A DNA stretch of 56,384 nt from Marinihelvus sp036351115 (GCA_036351115.1 JAZBOL010000019.1:1-56384); one strand, 5' to 3'. Shown: positions 26,144-34,810, numbered from the stretch's first letter. Program-made: numbers and translations. The notes: generated by a model not told the origin, from the sequence alone.

Positions 26144-26434
26144 GTGGCGGCGCAGATGCTCCAACTGGCCCTGCTCAGCAATCTCGGGGTGTTCCTGGGC
26201 TGCAAAATCGTTGGCTACGAACTCGATCCGCTCCGCAAATTCATCGCCGCCATGGCATTCACGGTGGTGTATTTCCTGCCGCTGGGTCTTCTGGTGCACA
26301 TCCTCGCACCGCTGGCGCTGTGGGCGGCCCTCAAGCAGCCGGAAGGAGCGCAGCACCGCAGATTCTGGGTCGTCCTGATCACTTACGGGGTGGCCGGCTT
26401 GCTGACCGTTGCCCTGTTCCATTTCACGCGCTGA
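26144..26434 (+). CDS. small hydrophobic membrane protein, unknown function
   Basis: I do not recognise the family. The 96-residue product has three likely membrane helices (about 6-24, 35-60 and 74-93), with a short charged loop (KQPEGAQHRR) between the second and third. The start is uncertain: GTG at 26144 or ATG at 26156, neither with a clear ribosome binding site. It is 15 bases downstream of the DUF502 gene, so the two are probably co-transcribed. It converges on coaX. Confidence 0.6.
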   Translation: MAAQMLQLALLSNLGVFLGCKIVGYELDPLRKFIAAMAFTVVYFLPLGLLVHILAPLALWAALKQPEGAQHRRFWVVLITYGVAGLLTVALFHFTR

Positions 26435-26472
26435 GCCCGCGGCACAACCCGGGGGGAGCACCGACCGGTCAT

Positions 26473-26487
26473 TGCCGTATCACGGCA
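26473..26487. terminator. short hairpin between convergent genes (possible weak terminator)
   Basis: TGCCGT and ACGGCA (26473-26478 and 26482-26487) form a six-base perfect stem with a three-base loop directly after the coaX stop and 39 bases after the small membrane gene. There is no T-tract on either strand, so termination is doubtful. Confidence 0.25.
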
Positions 26488-27261
26488 TCAGGACAGGTTC
26501 ATCATCAGGGCGGTAAGCAAGCCCCGGAGCACCAGGTCGGGCACCGCCTCGTCGTACAGCCCCGTGTCGGCAAACAGGCTGGAAAAACCGCCGGTGGCGA
26601 TAACCCGCGGCCGCCTGCCGTCGAAGGCGTCGCGGCACACGCCGTCCATGATTTCGCGCAAGGCGCCCAGGTGGCCGAAGTACAGGCCGGACTGGATGCT
26701 CGCCGCGGTGCTGCGCCCCAGGCATTGCTCCGCCCTGCGGATTTCGACGGAACTGAGGCGCGCCGTGCCCCGGTCGAGGGCTTCCATGGACATGCGGAGA
26801 CCGGGAATGATCACGCCGCCCAGGTAATCCCGGCCGGCGCTGATGGCGTCCACCGTGGTCGCCGTGCCGAGATCCAGCACGAGCAGGTCCTCCTCCGGGT
26901 GCATCTGCGTCGCGGCAATCGCGTTCGCGATACGGTCTGACCCGACCTCCAGGGGATTGCGATAGAGAATTTTCAGGCCGGTTTTCGCCCCGGCCTTCAG
27001 CACGAAGGGCGCCTGTCCAAAATACTTCTGGCACCCGTTACTGATGCTGTAGATGACTTCCGGCACGACGCTGCACAGGGCGATATTGCGAATCTCGGCC
27101 GGATCGAAGTCGTTTTCCCGGAGCACGCTGCGGAAGAACAGGCCATATTCATCGGACGAGGCGCCCTGTTTCGACGTTTTTCGAAACGTCATGCGCAGCT
27201 GATCGCCGGCAAAGACGCCGCCGAAAATATGGCTGTTGCCGACGTCGAGACACAGGATCAC
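26488..27261 (-). CDS. coaX: type III pantothenate kinase
   Basis: Phosphorylates pantothenate, the first committed step of CoA synthesis. The 257-residue product shows the CoaX actin-like ATPase motifs: LDVGNSHIFGGVF at the start, NPLEVGSDRIANAIAA in the middle, LVLDLGTATTVDAI and GGVIIPGLRMSMEAL, then VIATGGFSSLF. The start is GTG, overlapping the coaBC stop as GTGA. Type III kinases are not feedback-inhibited by CoA, by family knowledge. It is the last gene of the DUF2520-panB-panC-coaBC-coaX cassette. Confidence 0.95.
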   Translation of the reverse strand: MILCLDVGNSHIFGGVFAGDQLRMTFRKTSKQGASSDEYGLFFRSVLRENDFDPAEIRNIALCSVVPEVIYSISNGCQKYFGQAPFVLKAGAKTGLKILYRNPLEVGSDRIANAIAATQMHPEEDLLVLDLGTATTVDAISAGRDYLGGVIIPGLRMSMEALDRGTARLSSVEIRRAEQCLGRSTAASIQSGLYFGHLGALREIMDGVCRDAFDGRRPRVIATGGFSSLFADTGLYDEAVPDLVLRGLLTALMMNLS

Positions 27262-28547
27262 GAGGGTTCCTCCTGCCTGGCAAGCAGGCGGTTCGCCAGG
27301 GCTTCCGCGAGGGCGCCGGGTCCTTCAACCCGCTCCTTCGCACCCGAGGGGCTGTAGAGCGTGAAGGGATGCGCAGCATCCGAAAGCTCGTCAGCGTCGT
27401 TGTGAACGACCCAGTCGCTTTGCCCTGCCGCGAACTGGCGCCGCACGGCGGCCCAGCGCTCGTCCTCACCGGCGCCGACCGTCAGCTTGAAGCCGATCAC
27501 GTCGATGTCGGGGTTCCGGGACCAGGCCCGCAGACTGTCGAGCAGTTTCGGGTTCGGCTCGAGCCTGAGCTCAAAGCCGGCGCCGGAAGACAGCTTGCCG
27601 TCCGCCGACCCTGGCCGCTCCGCCACGGAAAAATCACTCACCGCGGCGGCGTGAACCACCGCGTCGAAGTCGGATGCGCCCAGCAGGGTTTGCAACGATT
27701 GCTCCAGGTCCTCGAAGCTGACGAAACGCTCACGGCGAATGCCCCCTCCTTCCGGTTCCATGGCGCCGGCGCCGCCGAGCCAGGTGACCTGGAATCCGCG
27801 CGCCCGAAGCGCTTCGGCCAGCCGGGCCGAGGTGCGGCCGGTGCTCGTGTTGCCAATGTAGCGCACGGCGTCGATCGGCTCCCGCGTCCCGCCGCCGGTG
27901 ATGAGCACGCGGCGACGCGACGCTCCGCCGTCCTCGGCGGGGCCGGCGTCGCGGTCCTCGCTCTCCGGGCGGGACACATCCGCGGACCGGCGATCGGTGT
28001 CTTCACGCAGTACCGCCTCGACGTGACGCTGGATAACGTCGGGCTCGAGCATGCGGCCCGCGCCCTGCTCGCCACAGGCAAGCTCTCCACGGTCCGTGGG
28101 CAACACGTGGACACCCCACTGTCGCAGCCGCTCCACGTTGGCCTGGGTGGCGGGGTAACTCCACATGTGGGAATTCATGGCCGGCACGATGAACTGGGGC
28201 GCCCGGCGCGCCCAGGTCGCTTGCCAGAGCGTCGTCACCGCGTCGTCGGCGATCCCCTGCGCAAACCTGGCCAGCAGGTTCGCGCTCGCGGGGCAAACCA
28301 CGACCACGTCGGCCCACTGGGCCAGGGTGATGTGATCCATGGCGCGGCCTGCTTCGAAGGTGTCCTCGAACAGCGGCTCGCCGCTCAGACCTTCCAGGGT
28401 GGCGCGACCGACGAAGTTCGCCACGGAGGCCGTCGTCGCGACGCGCACCCGGTGACCGGCCTTGCGCCAGGCAGAGATCAGCCCGGTCGCTTTCGCACAG
28501 GCGATGGAGCCGGACATCATGAACAGGATATGGCTTTCAGGACGCAT
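27258..28547 (-). CDS. coaBC: bifunctional phosphopantothenoylcysteine decarboxylase/phosphopantothenate-cysteine ligase
   Basis: Catalyses two steps of CoA synthesis: joining cysteine to 4'-phosphopantothenate, then decarboxylation. The 429-residue product has the flavin-dependent CoaC domain first (MSGSIACAKATGLI, PAMNSHMW, and the active-site cysteine in ACGEQGAGRM) and the CoaB domain after about residue 210 (ITGGGTREPIDAVRYIGNTS, HAAAVSDF, and GKLSSG where E. coli has its KIKK-type lysine motif). An acidic, low-complexity linker (about 178-208) joins the domains. It overlaps panC by 11 bases and coaX by four. Confidence 0.93.
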   Translation of the reverse strand: MRPESHILFMMSGSIACAKATGLISAWRKAGHRVRVATTASVANFVGRATLEGLSGEPLFEDTFEAGRAMDHITLAQWADVVVVCPASANLLARFAQGIADDAVTTLWQATWARRAPQFIVPAMNSHMWSYPATQANVERLRQWGVHVLPTDRGELACGEQGAGRMLEPDVIQRHVEAVLREDTDRRSADVSRPESEDRDAGPAEDGGASRRRVLITGGGTREPIDAVRYIGNTSTGRTSARLAEALRARGFQVTWLGGAGAMEPEGGGIRRERFVSFEDLEQSLQTLLGASDFDAVVHAAAVSDFSVAERPGSADGKLSSGAGFELRLEPNPKLLDSLRAWSRNPDIDVIGFKLTVGAGEDERWAAVRRQFAAGQSDWVVHNDADELSDAAHPFTLYSPSGAKERVEGPGALAEALANRLLARQEEPS

Positions 28548-29346
28548 GTGCGCTCTCCTTGCCCGGGCCGTTGGGGGCGGCGTCCAGTGAAATGTTGTCG
28601 ATCAGCCGGACCTCGCCGAGGCGCGCCGCCGCCAGGCGGCGACCGTCGTGGTCCGCCACGTAATCCACCTCGAAACCGAGTGACTGCAGGCGCCGGGCCG
28701 CGGCTTCCGGCGTCGATTCCGTTCGCAGGCTCCGAAGCAGCTCCGGCGCCAGGGCACGCTGACGCGCATCGAGGCGGGCGTTTCTCGAGGACAGGGCCAG
28801 GCCCGATTCCTCCCGCACCACGGGGCAAGCCACGATTTCCAGGTCAAGAAAAAACGCACTTGCCATGTCCCGGACGAGGCTGAGTTGCTGCCAGTCCTTT
28901 TCACCGAAGTAGGCGCGCCTCGGGCGCACGAGGTTCAGCAGTTTCAGCACCACGGTGAGTACGCCATCGAAATGCCCCGGCCGATGAGCCCCGCAGAATC
29001 GCCGGGACACGTCGTTCTCCGTGACCCGGTACCGGTAATCGTCCGGGTACATGGCCTCCGCCGTGGGCAGCAGCACGTGGTCCACGCCCCAGGCGTCCAG
29101 TTGCGCCAGGTCCTTTTCGAGTTCGGCCGGGTACTGGTCCAGGTCTGCCTGCTGGTCGAACTGGGCCGGGTTGAGGAACACGCTCACGACCGTCGCCGGA
29201 TTTTCCTGCCGGCTGCGCGCGATGAGCGAGCCATGCCCGGCGTGCAGGCCACCCAGCGTCGGCACGAAGCCGGCGGACCAGGCGCCGCCGGCCTCCTCGT
29301 TGCGACGGTGTTTTTGCCAGTCTTCGATTTCCCGATGAACGATCAT
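28537..29346 (-). CDS. panC: pantoate-beta-alanine ligase
   Basis: Joins pantoate and beta-alanine in an ATP-dependent reaction to make pantothenate. The 269-residue product has the nucleotidyltransferase motif LGGLHAGHGSLI (HIGH-like), FLNPAQFDQQADLDQYP, FGEKDWQQLSLVRDM and LALSSRNARL, all PanC hallmarks. Slightly shorter than E. coli PanC (283). It begins six bases after panB and its stop lies 11 bases inside coaBC. Confidence 0.95.
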   Translation of the reverse strand: MIVHREIEDWQKHRRNEEAGGAWSAGFVPTLGGLHAGHGSLIARSRQENPATVVSVFLNPAQFDQQADLDQYPAELEKDLAQLDAWGVDHVLLPTAEAMYPDDYRYRVTENDVSRRFCGAHRPGHFDGVLTVVLKLLNLVRPRRAYFGEKDWQQLSLVRDMASAFFLDLEIVACPVVREESGLALSSRNARLDARQRALAPELLRSLRTESTPEAAARRLQSLGFEVDYVADHDGRRLAAARLGEVRLIDNISLDAAPNGPGKESAHAS

Positions 29347-29352
29347 GTGGCC

Positions 29353-30144
29353 CTACCCGGCGTAACGCTCTTCCGGTGCGGGAAAGTCCGCGCTGCGTAC
29401 GTCGCGCGTGAAGCGGTCGAGTGCATCGACCACGAGGCTGCGCCCGTCGAGATAGCGACGCACGAATTTCGGCTGGAAATTCGAGGACAGGCCCAGCAGG
29501 TCCTGCAGTACGAGCACCTGCCCGTCGGTCTCGTTACCGGCGCCGATGCCGATGGTGACGATGTCCAGGTCCGCCGTGATTTCGGCGGCCAGGGTCTCCG
29601 GCACGCATTCGAGCACCAGGGAGAAACACCCCGCCTCCTGGCAGGCGCGCGCCTCCGCGGCGAGTCGCTTGCGATCGTCCTCGCTGCGGCCCTGGACCTT
29701 GAAGCCCCCGAGCTGGTTCACCGACTGGGGCGTCAGGCCCAGGTGGCCCATGACGGGCACGCCCGAATCGACGATGTGCCTCACCAGGTCTTCCTGGCCG
29801 CGAATGCCTTCGATCTTGACGGCGGAAGCACCGGCTTTCATGAGCTTTTCGACTGCGTCCATGGCGGCTTCCAGCCCCTTGCGGAAGGACAGGAAAGGCA
29901 GGTCCGCGACGATGAACTTGTCCGGCGCTCCACGCCGCACGGCGCGAACATGGGCGGCCATCTCGTCCACCCCGATCGGCAGCGTGCTGTCGTGGCCATG
30001 CATGACCATGGCGGCGCTGTCGCCCACCAGGATCAGGTCGATGTCCGAGTCGGCCACGAGGCAGGCCATGGTGTAGTCGTAGCAGGTGACCATGACCACG
30101 CGTTCGTGGTTCTGCTTGCGTTCCGGGAAGTTGAGTACGTTCAT
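29353..30144 (-). CDS. panB: 3-methyl-2-oxobutanoate hydroxymethyltransferase (ketopantoate hydroxymethyltransferase)
   Basis: Transfers a one-carbon unit from methylenetetrahydrofolate to alpha-ketoisovalerate, giving ketopantoate. The 263-residue product has MVTCYDYTMACLV, the metal-binding VGDSAAMVMHGHDST, MGHLGLTPQSVNQLGGFKVQG and LVLECVPETLAAEI. Length matches the family. The start ATG overlaps the stop of the DUF2520 gene as ATGA, placing the ketopantoate-forming enzyme directly after a putative NAD(P)-dependent reductase. Confidence 0.96.
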   Translation of the reverse strand: MNVLNFPERKQNHERVVMVTCYDYTMACLVADSDIDLILVGDSAAMVMHGHDSTLPIGVDEMAAHVRAVRRGAPDKFIVADLPFLSFRKGLEAAMDAVEKLMKAGASAVKIEGIRGQEDLVRHIVDSGVPVMGHLGLTPQSVNQLGGFKVQGRSEDDRKRLAAEARACQEAGCFSLVLECVPETLAAEITADLDIVTIGIGAGNETDGQVLVLQDLLGLSSNFQPKFVRRYLDGRSLVVDALDRFTRDVRSADFPAPEERYAG

Positions 30145-31001
30145 GACAGGCTCCGTTTCGTCGCAGCGCCGCCCAGGAGCCGTCCCCCGGAGACTTGCCG
30201 GTGGTCGGCCCGGGAACGCGCCAGTTGCTGTTCTGACTGTGGGTCAGCCGGGGTTTCGTGCCGGACGCCGGTTCCCGCACCATGAAATTCCACGAAGGTC
30301 TGGTACAGGTTCGCCAGGGGTGAATCACCGAGGGCAGCCAGGTTTCGCGCCTGGGTGGCCTTGTCGCCACGGGCCAGGGGGCCGGTCAGGGCGCCCCGGG
30401 GGTCATCGAGCAGGTTGTCGACGGCCCGGTGCAGGTAGGCGCGAAAGACCTCGGCGGGCAGCTCCAGGTCCGTATCCAGGCGCTCCACCAGGCGCTGCCA
30501 GAGAATCTGCGGAAAATTGCCCGCCATGACGCACAGGGCGTGGTAGAGCGCCTTTTGCTCCGTGGCCAGGGAGAACGCGGGGTTGGGCAGGCCGGGAAAC
30601 ACCGTTCCGAGGGTGCTGCCCGCCTCCACCACGAAGGGGATGGCACGGTAGGTGTCCCGGTCATAGAGCTCACGCCCGAAGGTCATGAGCGGGTGCGCAC
30701 CGGTCACCCCGGGCAGGCTGAGGGCGCCGGCGCAGTGCACCAGGCGATGGCCGTGCAGCCAGGGGTAGCGTTTCAACAGCGGTTTCAGTCCGTCGTCGGA
30801 CACCAGCAGCACCACCTGCGTGGCGTCCGCGACGGTGGCGCGCAGGCGCTCCTCCGCATCCGGCAGATCGTGCGTATTGAGATCGCTGTGGGGATTGCGG
30901 GCCCAGCCCGAAACGGGAAGGCCTTCGAGTTGCAGGTAGTGGCGCAGATGCCGCGCCAGCCGCCCGCCGCCCAGGAGGGCGTAGTGGGGTGTCGTTTTCA
31001 T
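30141..31001 (-). CDS. Rossmann-like/DUF2520 oxidoreductase, candidate ketopantoate reductase (PanG-type)
   Basis: The 286-residue product begins with a Rossmann fold (YALLGGGRLARHLRHYL), followed by VVLLVSDDGLKPLL, HCAGALSLPGVTGAHPLMTFG, and a helical DUF2520-like C-terminal domain (KALYHALCVMAGNFPQILW). The last 35 residues are low complexity. It is not PanE-like in sequence. Francisella and some other bacteria use an unrelated reductase, PanG, for the ketopantoate step; a DUF2520-type reductase heading a panB-panC operon fits that role. This assignment is inference from position and fold. AAAGGACAGG precedes the ATG. It is the first gene of the CoA cassette. Confidence 0.85.
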   Translation of the reverse strand: MKTTPHYALLGGGRLARHLRHYLQLEGLPVSGWARNPHSDLNTHDLPDAEERLRATVADATQVVLLVSDDGLKPLLKRYPWLHGHRLVHCAGALSLPGVTGAHPLMTFGRELYDRDTYRAIPFVVEAGSTLGTVFPGLPNPAFSLATEQKALYHALCVMAGNFPQILWQRLVERLDTDLELPAEVFRAYLHRAVDNLLDDPRGALTGPLARGDKATQARNLAALGDSPLANLYQTFVEFHGAGTGVRHETPADPQSEQQLARSRADHRQVSGGRLLGGAATKRSLS

Positions 31002-31322
31002 TGGTACCTGTCCTTTGGATCAAGTCCATGGGTAAAGCACATGTCGCATGGCGCGTCGCCACGCTGTGAGCCAGTCCCGTCCCGGCCTCTGTTCCATGTC
31101 CGCCCCGGGCCCTGCAGCAGGTGTTGCCTGGAGGTTGGGGGTCGGACTGGCAGCGCTTTTGACGGGATGCGCAGTATATACCATGGGGGCGCGGCCCGGT
31201 TTTTCCAGTACGGACAGGGACTTGACTCTTTGTGCGCGTAAGGTCCAACGGTTGGTGTCGCACGGCGCGGGACAAACCTGAAAATACTGTATATATTTAC
31301 AGTATTTCGTGTTGTCCGGCCC
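31002..31322. other. divergent intergenic region between the CoA cassette and dnaE2
   Basis: This 321-base stretch holds the promoters of both flanking units. Towards dnaE2 it has the LexA box at 31287. Towards the CoA cassette I see TATACT on the minus strand at 31173-31178 but no matching -35. A 77-codon plus-strand reading frame at 31048-31281 has no ribosome binding site or family resemblance and is not called. Confidence 0.6.
31287..31302 (+). promoter_or_regulatory. LexA (SOS) box upstream of dnaE2
   Basis: CTGTATATATTTACAG, identical to the box before lexA, flanked here by TA on both sides so that the outer seven bases on each side are fully symmetric. TATATT (31292-31297) inside it can act as -10, with a weak GGGACA -35 17 bases upstream. 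The dnaE2 ATG is at 31323. Confidence 0.93.
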
Positions 31323-34300
31323 ATGTCATTCCATCCCGATTCCCCAGACCCGGCGCCCTCGCCAACGCCCTCGACGCCCCCGGAGTACGCCGAGCTGGTG
31401 TGCATCAGCAATTTCAGCTTTCTGCAGGGCGCTTCACACCCGCAGGAACTGGTCGCCCGGGCCGTGGAACTGGGCTACCGGGCCCTGGCCCTGGTGGACG
31501 AGTGCTCCCTCGCCGGCATCGTCCGCGCCCACGAGGAGGCCCAGCGCGCCCGGGACGCGGGTCATGGTTTCGAGCTGATTCCCGGCAGCCTGTTCCACCT
31601 GGAGGACCGCTCGCGCCTCGTCCTGCTGGCGCCCAACCAGACCGCTTACACGCAGCTCTGCGGGCTGATCACCCGGGGCCGGCGCCGGGCCGAAAAAGGC
31701 CACTACCAGCTCGGGGAAAAGGACTTCGAGCGCGGTCTCGACGCCTGCCTCGCCCTGTGGCTGCCGGAGACGGGTCCCGAGGGCGAAGGCAACGTCACCC
31801 GCGCGCACTGGGTCGCCAGCCACTTTCCCGACCGGGCCTGGCTGGCTGCGAACCTGCACCTGGGTTTCGACGACCAGGCGCGACGCGCCCGGTGCCGGGC
31901 AACGGCGTCCGCGGCGGGCCTGCCCATCACGGCCTGCGGCGATGTGCGCATGCACCGCCGCAGCCGGCGCATGCTGCATGACGTGCTGGCTGCCGTGCGC
32001 CACGGCTGCACCGTGCAGGCCCTCGGCTACCGGGCCCTGCCCTCCGGCGAGCGGCACCTGCACCCCCGGGATCTGCTCGCCCGGCGCTATCCCCGGGAAT
32101 GGCTGCGCGAAAGCGTTCGTATCGCCCAGCGCTGCGACTTCCGCATGGACCAGATACGCTACCGCTATCCCCGGGAGGTGGTGCCCGCAGGCATGACCCC
32201 CATGGACCACCTGCGCAGCCTGACGGAAGCGGGTATCCGGCAACGCTGGCCCGGCGGGATCGATACGGATCTGCAGGGACAGATCGACCACGAGCTCGAA
32301 CTCATCGAGGAACTCGGCTACGCGGCGTATTTCCTCACGGTGCATGACATTGTCGCCTTCGCCCGGAGCGAGGGCATCCTGTGCCAGGGCCGGGGGTCGG
32401 CCGCCAACTCGGCCGTGTGCTTCTGCCTGGGCATCACGGAGGTGGATCCGTCCCGCATGAACATGCTGTTCGAACGGTTCATCTCCCGGGAACGGGACGA
32501 ACCCCCGGACATCGACGTGGATTTCGAGCACGAGCGACGCGAGGAGGTCATCCAGTACATCTACCGGAAATACGGCCGCGACCGCGCGGCCCTCGCGGCC
32601 ACGGTGATCAGCTATCGGCCCAAGAGCGCCCTCCGGGACGTGGGCAAGGCCCTGGGCTTCAGCCTGGGACAGCTCGAACAGCTGTCCGGCAGCCTGGCCT
32701 GGTGGGACCAGCCCGATACCCTGGACGAACGGCTCCGGGAACAGGGCTTCGACCCCGGCAGCCTGGCGGTGCGCCAGCTCCTGCACCTGGTCCCCGAGCT
32801 GTGCGGCTTTCCCCGGCACCTGTCCCAGCACGTGGGCGGCTTCGTGATTTCCGAACACCCGCTGGCCAGCCTCGTGCCGGTGGAGAACGCCGCCATGGCG
32901 GACCGCACCATCATCCAGTGGGACAAGGACGACCTCGAGACCCTGGGCCTGCTCAAGGTCGACTGCCTGGCCCTGGGTATGCTGACGGCGATTCATCGCT
33001 GCCTCGACCTGGTGAACGGCTGGGAGAGACGGGACCCACCCGGCAATCTCACGCTGGCCACCATCCCGGCGGAGGATCCGGCCACCTACGCCATGATCCA
33101 GCAGGCCGACACGGTGGGTGTGTTCCAGGTCGAGTCCCGGGCCCAGATGGCCATGCTACCGAGACTCAAACCCGCCTGCTTCTACGACCTGGTGATCGAG
33201 GTGGCCATCGTCCGGCCCGGCCCGATCCAGGGCAACATGGTGCACCCCTACCTGAAACGGCGCCGGGGCGAAGAAACGGTCCGCTATCCGTCCGAAGACC
33301 TCAAACGTGTGCTCGAACGCACCCTGGGCGTACCCATCTTCCAGGAACAGGTGATGCAGATCGCCATGGTGGCCGCCGGCTTCAGCGGCTCCGAGGCCGA
33401 CGCCCTGCGGCGGTCCATGGCCGCCTGGGCGCGCCGCGGCGGGCTTGGACATCTGCACCGGCGACTGGTCAGCGGCATGAAGGCGCGTGGCTATTCCGAG
33501 GAGTTCGCAGAGCAGATCTTCAACCAGATCAAGGGGTTCGGAGAATACGGTTTCCCGGAATCGCATGCGGCGAGCTTCGCCCTGCTCGTCTACGTCTCCG
33601 CCTGGCTCAAGCGCCACCACCCGGCAGCTTTCTGCTGCGCTCTCCTCAATGCCCAGCCCATGGGCTTCTACGCCCCGGCCCAACTGGTGCAGGACGCCCG
33701 GCGCCACGGCGTCACCGTGCGGCCCGTGGACCTGCGTTACAGCGACTGGGACAGCCGCCTGGAGCCCGACCGGACAAACGCGCCTTGCGTCCGCCTGGGC
33801 CTGCGCATGGTCAAGGGCTTCGGGCGAGAGGCCGCCGAACGCCTGGTGGCCGCCCGCGACCGGCGCCGCTTTCGCGACACGCAGGACCTGTGCGACCGGG
33901 CGGGCCTGGACCGGGGCCTGCTGAACGCCCTGGCGGAAGCCGGCGCCCTGCGCGGCATCGCCGGGCACCGGCACCGCGCGCGCTGGGCATCCGCAGCGGT
34001 GCAGCCGCCGCGACAGGACCTGCTTCACGGCGTCGACGGGCGTGAGCGTCTCGACGACCGGGGCATCGCGATCCGGCCCCCGGACCCGCGCGATGACCTG
34101 GAAGCCGACTATCGCTCCACGGGACTGACCCTGGGACGCCACCCGGTGGCCTTCGTGCGCGGCGAACTGCGGCGCCGGCGAATCCGCACTGCCCGTGACG
34201 TGCTGGCCCTCCCCCATGGCCGGCATACCCGGGCCTGTGGACTGGTGACCATGCGCCAGCGGCCCCAGACCGCCAATGGCACGATGTTTCTCACCCTGGA

Positions 34301-34502
34301 GGACGAAACCGGCAGCCTGAACGTGGTGCTCTGGCCACGGGTCTGGGAACGGCAGCGGGCCGTGGTGCTTGGGACGGGCTTACTGGCCGTGGACGGCGTT
34401 CTCGAGACGGATGGCGAGGTGCACCACCTGATCGCGGAACGCGTGGAGGACTACGACGCCCTGCTGGACGGCTTTCGGACGCGCTCGCGGGATTTCTGTT
34501 GA
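31323..34502 (+). CDS. dnaE2: error-prone DNA polymerase DnaE2 (ImuC)
   Basis: C-family polymerase of the ImuA-ImuB-DnaE2 mutasome, used for damage-induced mutagenesis. The 1059-residue product has an N-terminal PHP domain (CISNFSFLQGASHPQELV), the polymerase palm with catalytic aspartates in PDIDVDFEHERREEV and KVDCLALGML, the RGSAANSAVCFCLGIT block, a helix-hairpin-helix region and a C-terminal OB fold (GTMFLTLEDETGSLNVVLWP). Length and the Ser-Arg-Asp-Phe terminus are typical of DnaE2 rather than DnaE1, which is about 100 residues longer. The LexA box predicts SOS induction. It is not adjacent to imuB, unlike the commoner imuA-imuB-dnaE2 cluster. Confidence 0.97.
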   Translation: MSFHPDSPDPAPSPTPSTPPEYAELVCISNFSFLQGASHPQELVARAVELGYRALALVDECSLAGIVRAHEEAQRARDAGHGFELIPGSLFHLEDRSRLVLLAPNQTAYTQLCGLITRGRRRAEKGHYQLGEKDFERGLDACLALWLPETGPEGEGNVTRAHWVASHFPDRAWLAANLHLGFDDQARRARCRATASAAGLPITACGDVRMHRRSRRMLHDVLAAVRHGCTVQALGYRALPSGERHLHPRDLLARRYPREWLRESVRIAQRCDFRMDQIRYRYPREVVPAGMTPMDHLRSLTEAGIRQRWPGGIDTDLQGQIDHELELIEELGYAAYFLTVHDIVAFARSEGILCQGRGSAANSAVCFCLGITEVDPSRMNMLFERFISRERDEPPDIDVDFEHERREEVIQYIYRKYGRDRAALAATVISYRPKSALRDVGKALGFSLGQLEQLSGSLAWWDQPDTLDERLREQGFDPGSLAVRQLLHLVPELCGFPRHLSQHVGGFVISEHPLASLVPVENAAMADRTIIQWDKDDLETLGLLKVDCLALGMLTAIHRCLDLVNGWERRDPPGNLTLATIPAEDPATYAMIQQADTVGVFQVESRAQMAMLPRLKPACFYDLVIEVAIVRPGPIQGNMVHPYLKRRRGEETVRYPSEDLKRVLERTLGVPIFQEQVMQIAMVAAGFSGSEADALRRSMAAWARRGGLGHLHRRLVSGMKARGYSEEFAEQIFNQIKGFGEYGFPESHAASFALLVYVSAWLKRHHPAAFCCALLNAQPMGFYAPAQLVQDARRHGVTVRPVDLRYSDWDSRLEPDRTNAPCVRLGLRMVKGFGREAAERLVAARDRRRFRDTQDLCDRAGLDRGLLNALAEAGALRGIAGHRHRARWASAAVQPPRQDLLHGVDGRERLDDRGIAIRPPDPRDDLEADYRSTGLTLGRHPVAFVRGELRRRRIRTARDVLALPHGRHTRACGLVTMRQRPQTANGTMFLTLEDETGSLNVVLWPRVWERQRAVVLGTGLLAVDGVLETDGEVHHLIAERVEDYDALLDGFRTRSRDFC

Positions 34503-34511
34503 AAAAAGGAT

Positions 34512-34553
34512 CCGGGAAGCGGGACTGAGCCGATGGCCGGCCCCGCTTCCCGG
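34512..34553 (+). terminator. 12-bp perfect inverted repeat after dnaE2
   Basis: CCGGGAAGCGGG (34512-34523) and CCCGCTTCCCGG (34542-34553) pair perfectly with an 18-base loop, nine bases after the dnaE2 stop. No T-run follows, so this may be a Rho-type or mRNA-stabilising structure rather than an intrinsic terminator. The remaining sequence to the cytochrome promoter at 34753 holds nothing I can name. Confidence 0.45.
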
Positions 34554-34752
34554 AGCGTGTTCCGATGGTGGCCGGTTGCGGACGAACCACCCGGAAACCG
34601 TCTTTCTCGATGTACTTCATGCAAGGCGCAGGCCAAAACACCAGGTTATTGTTTTTTATGTCCTTTTGGAGCGATGAAGAAGGCACAGGAAAACGCGCGC
34701 TGGCCACCTTCGCCAGCCGATGGCGAATCTGGTCGCTCGCAACCGAGATCAC

Positions 34753-34781
34753 TTGGGTTGCCCCCGGCGCCCCGGTATAAT
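34753..34781 (+). promoter_or_regulatory. sigma-70 promoter of the cytochrome c pair
   Basis: TTGGGT (34753-34758) and a perfect TATAAT (34776-34781) are separated by 17 bases. Transcription would start near 34788, about 23 bases before the first ATG. Confidence 0.65.
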
Positions 34782-34810
34782 CCCCGGTTCGAGTGAATCA
34801 TCCAGAGACG

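Noticed and set aside
26473..26487. Strong terminator between the small membrane gene and coaX
   Set aside because: Only a six-base stem and no T-tract on either strand; kept as a weak candidate only.
31048..31281. Plus-strand 77-codon frame with a lipobox-like LAALLTGC
   Set aside because: No ribosome binding site, Arg/Pro-rich ends and no family resemblance; it lies in the dnaE2 promoter region and the lipobox looks accidental.
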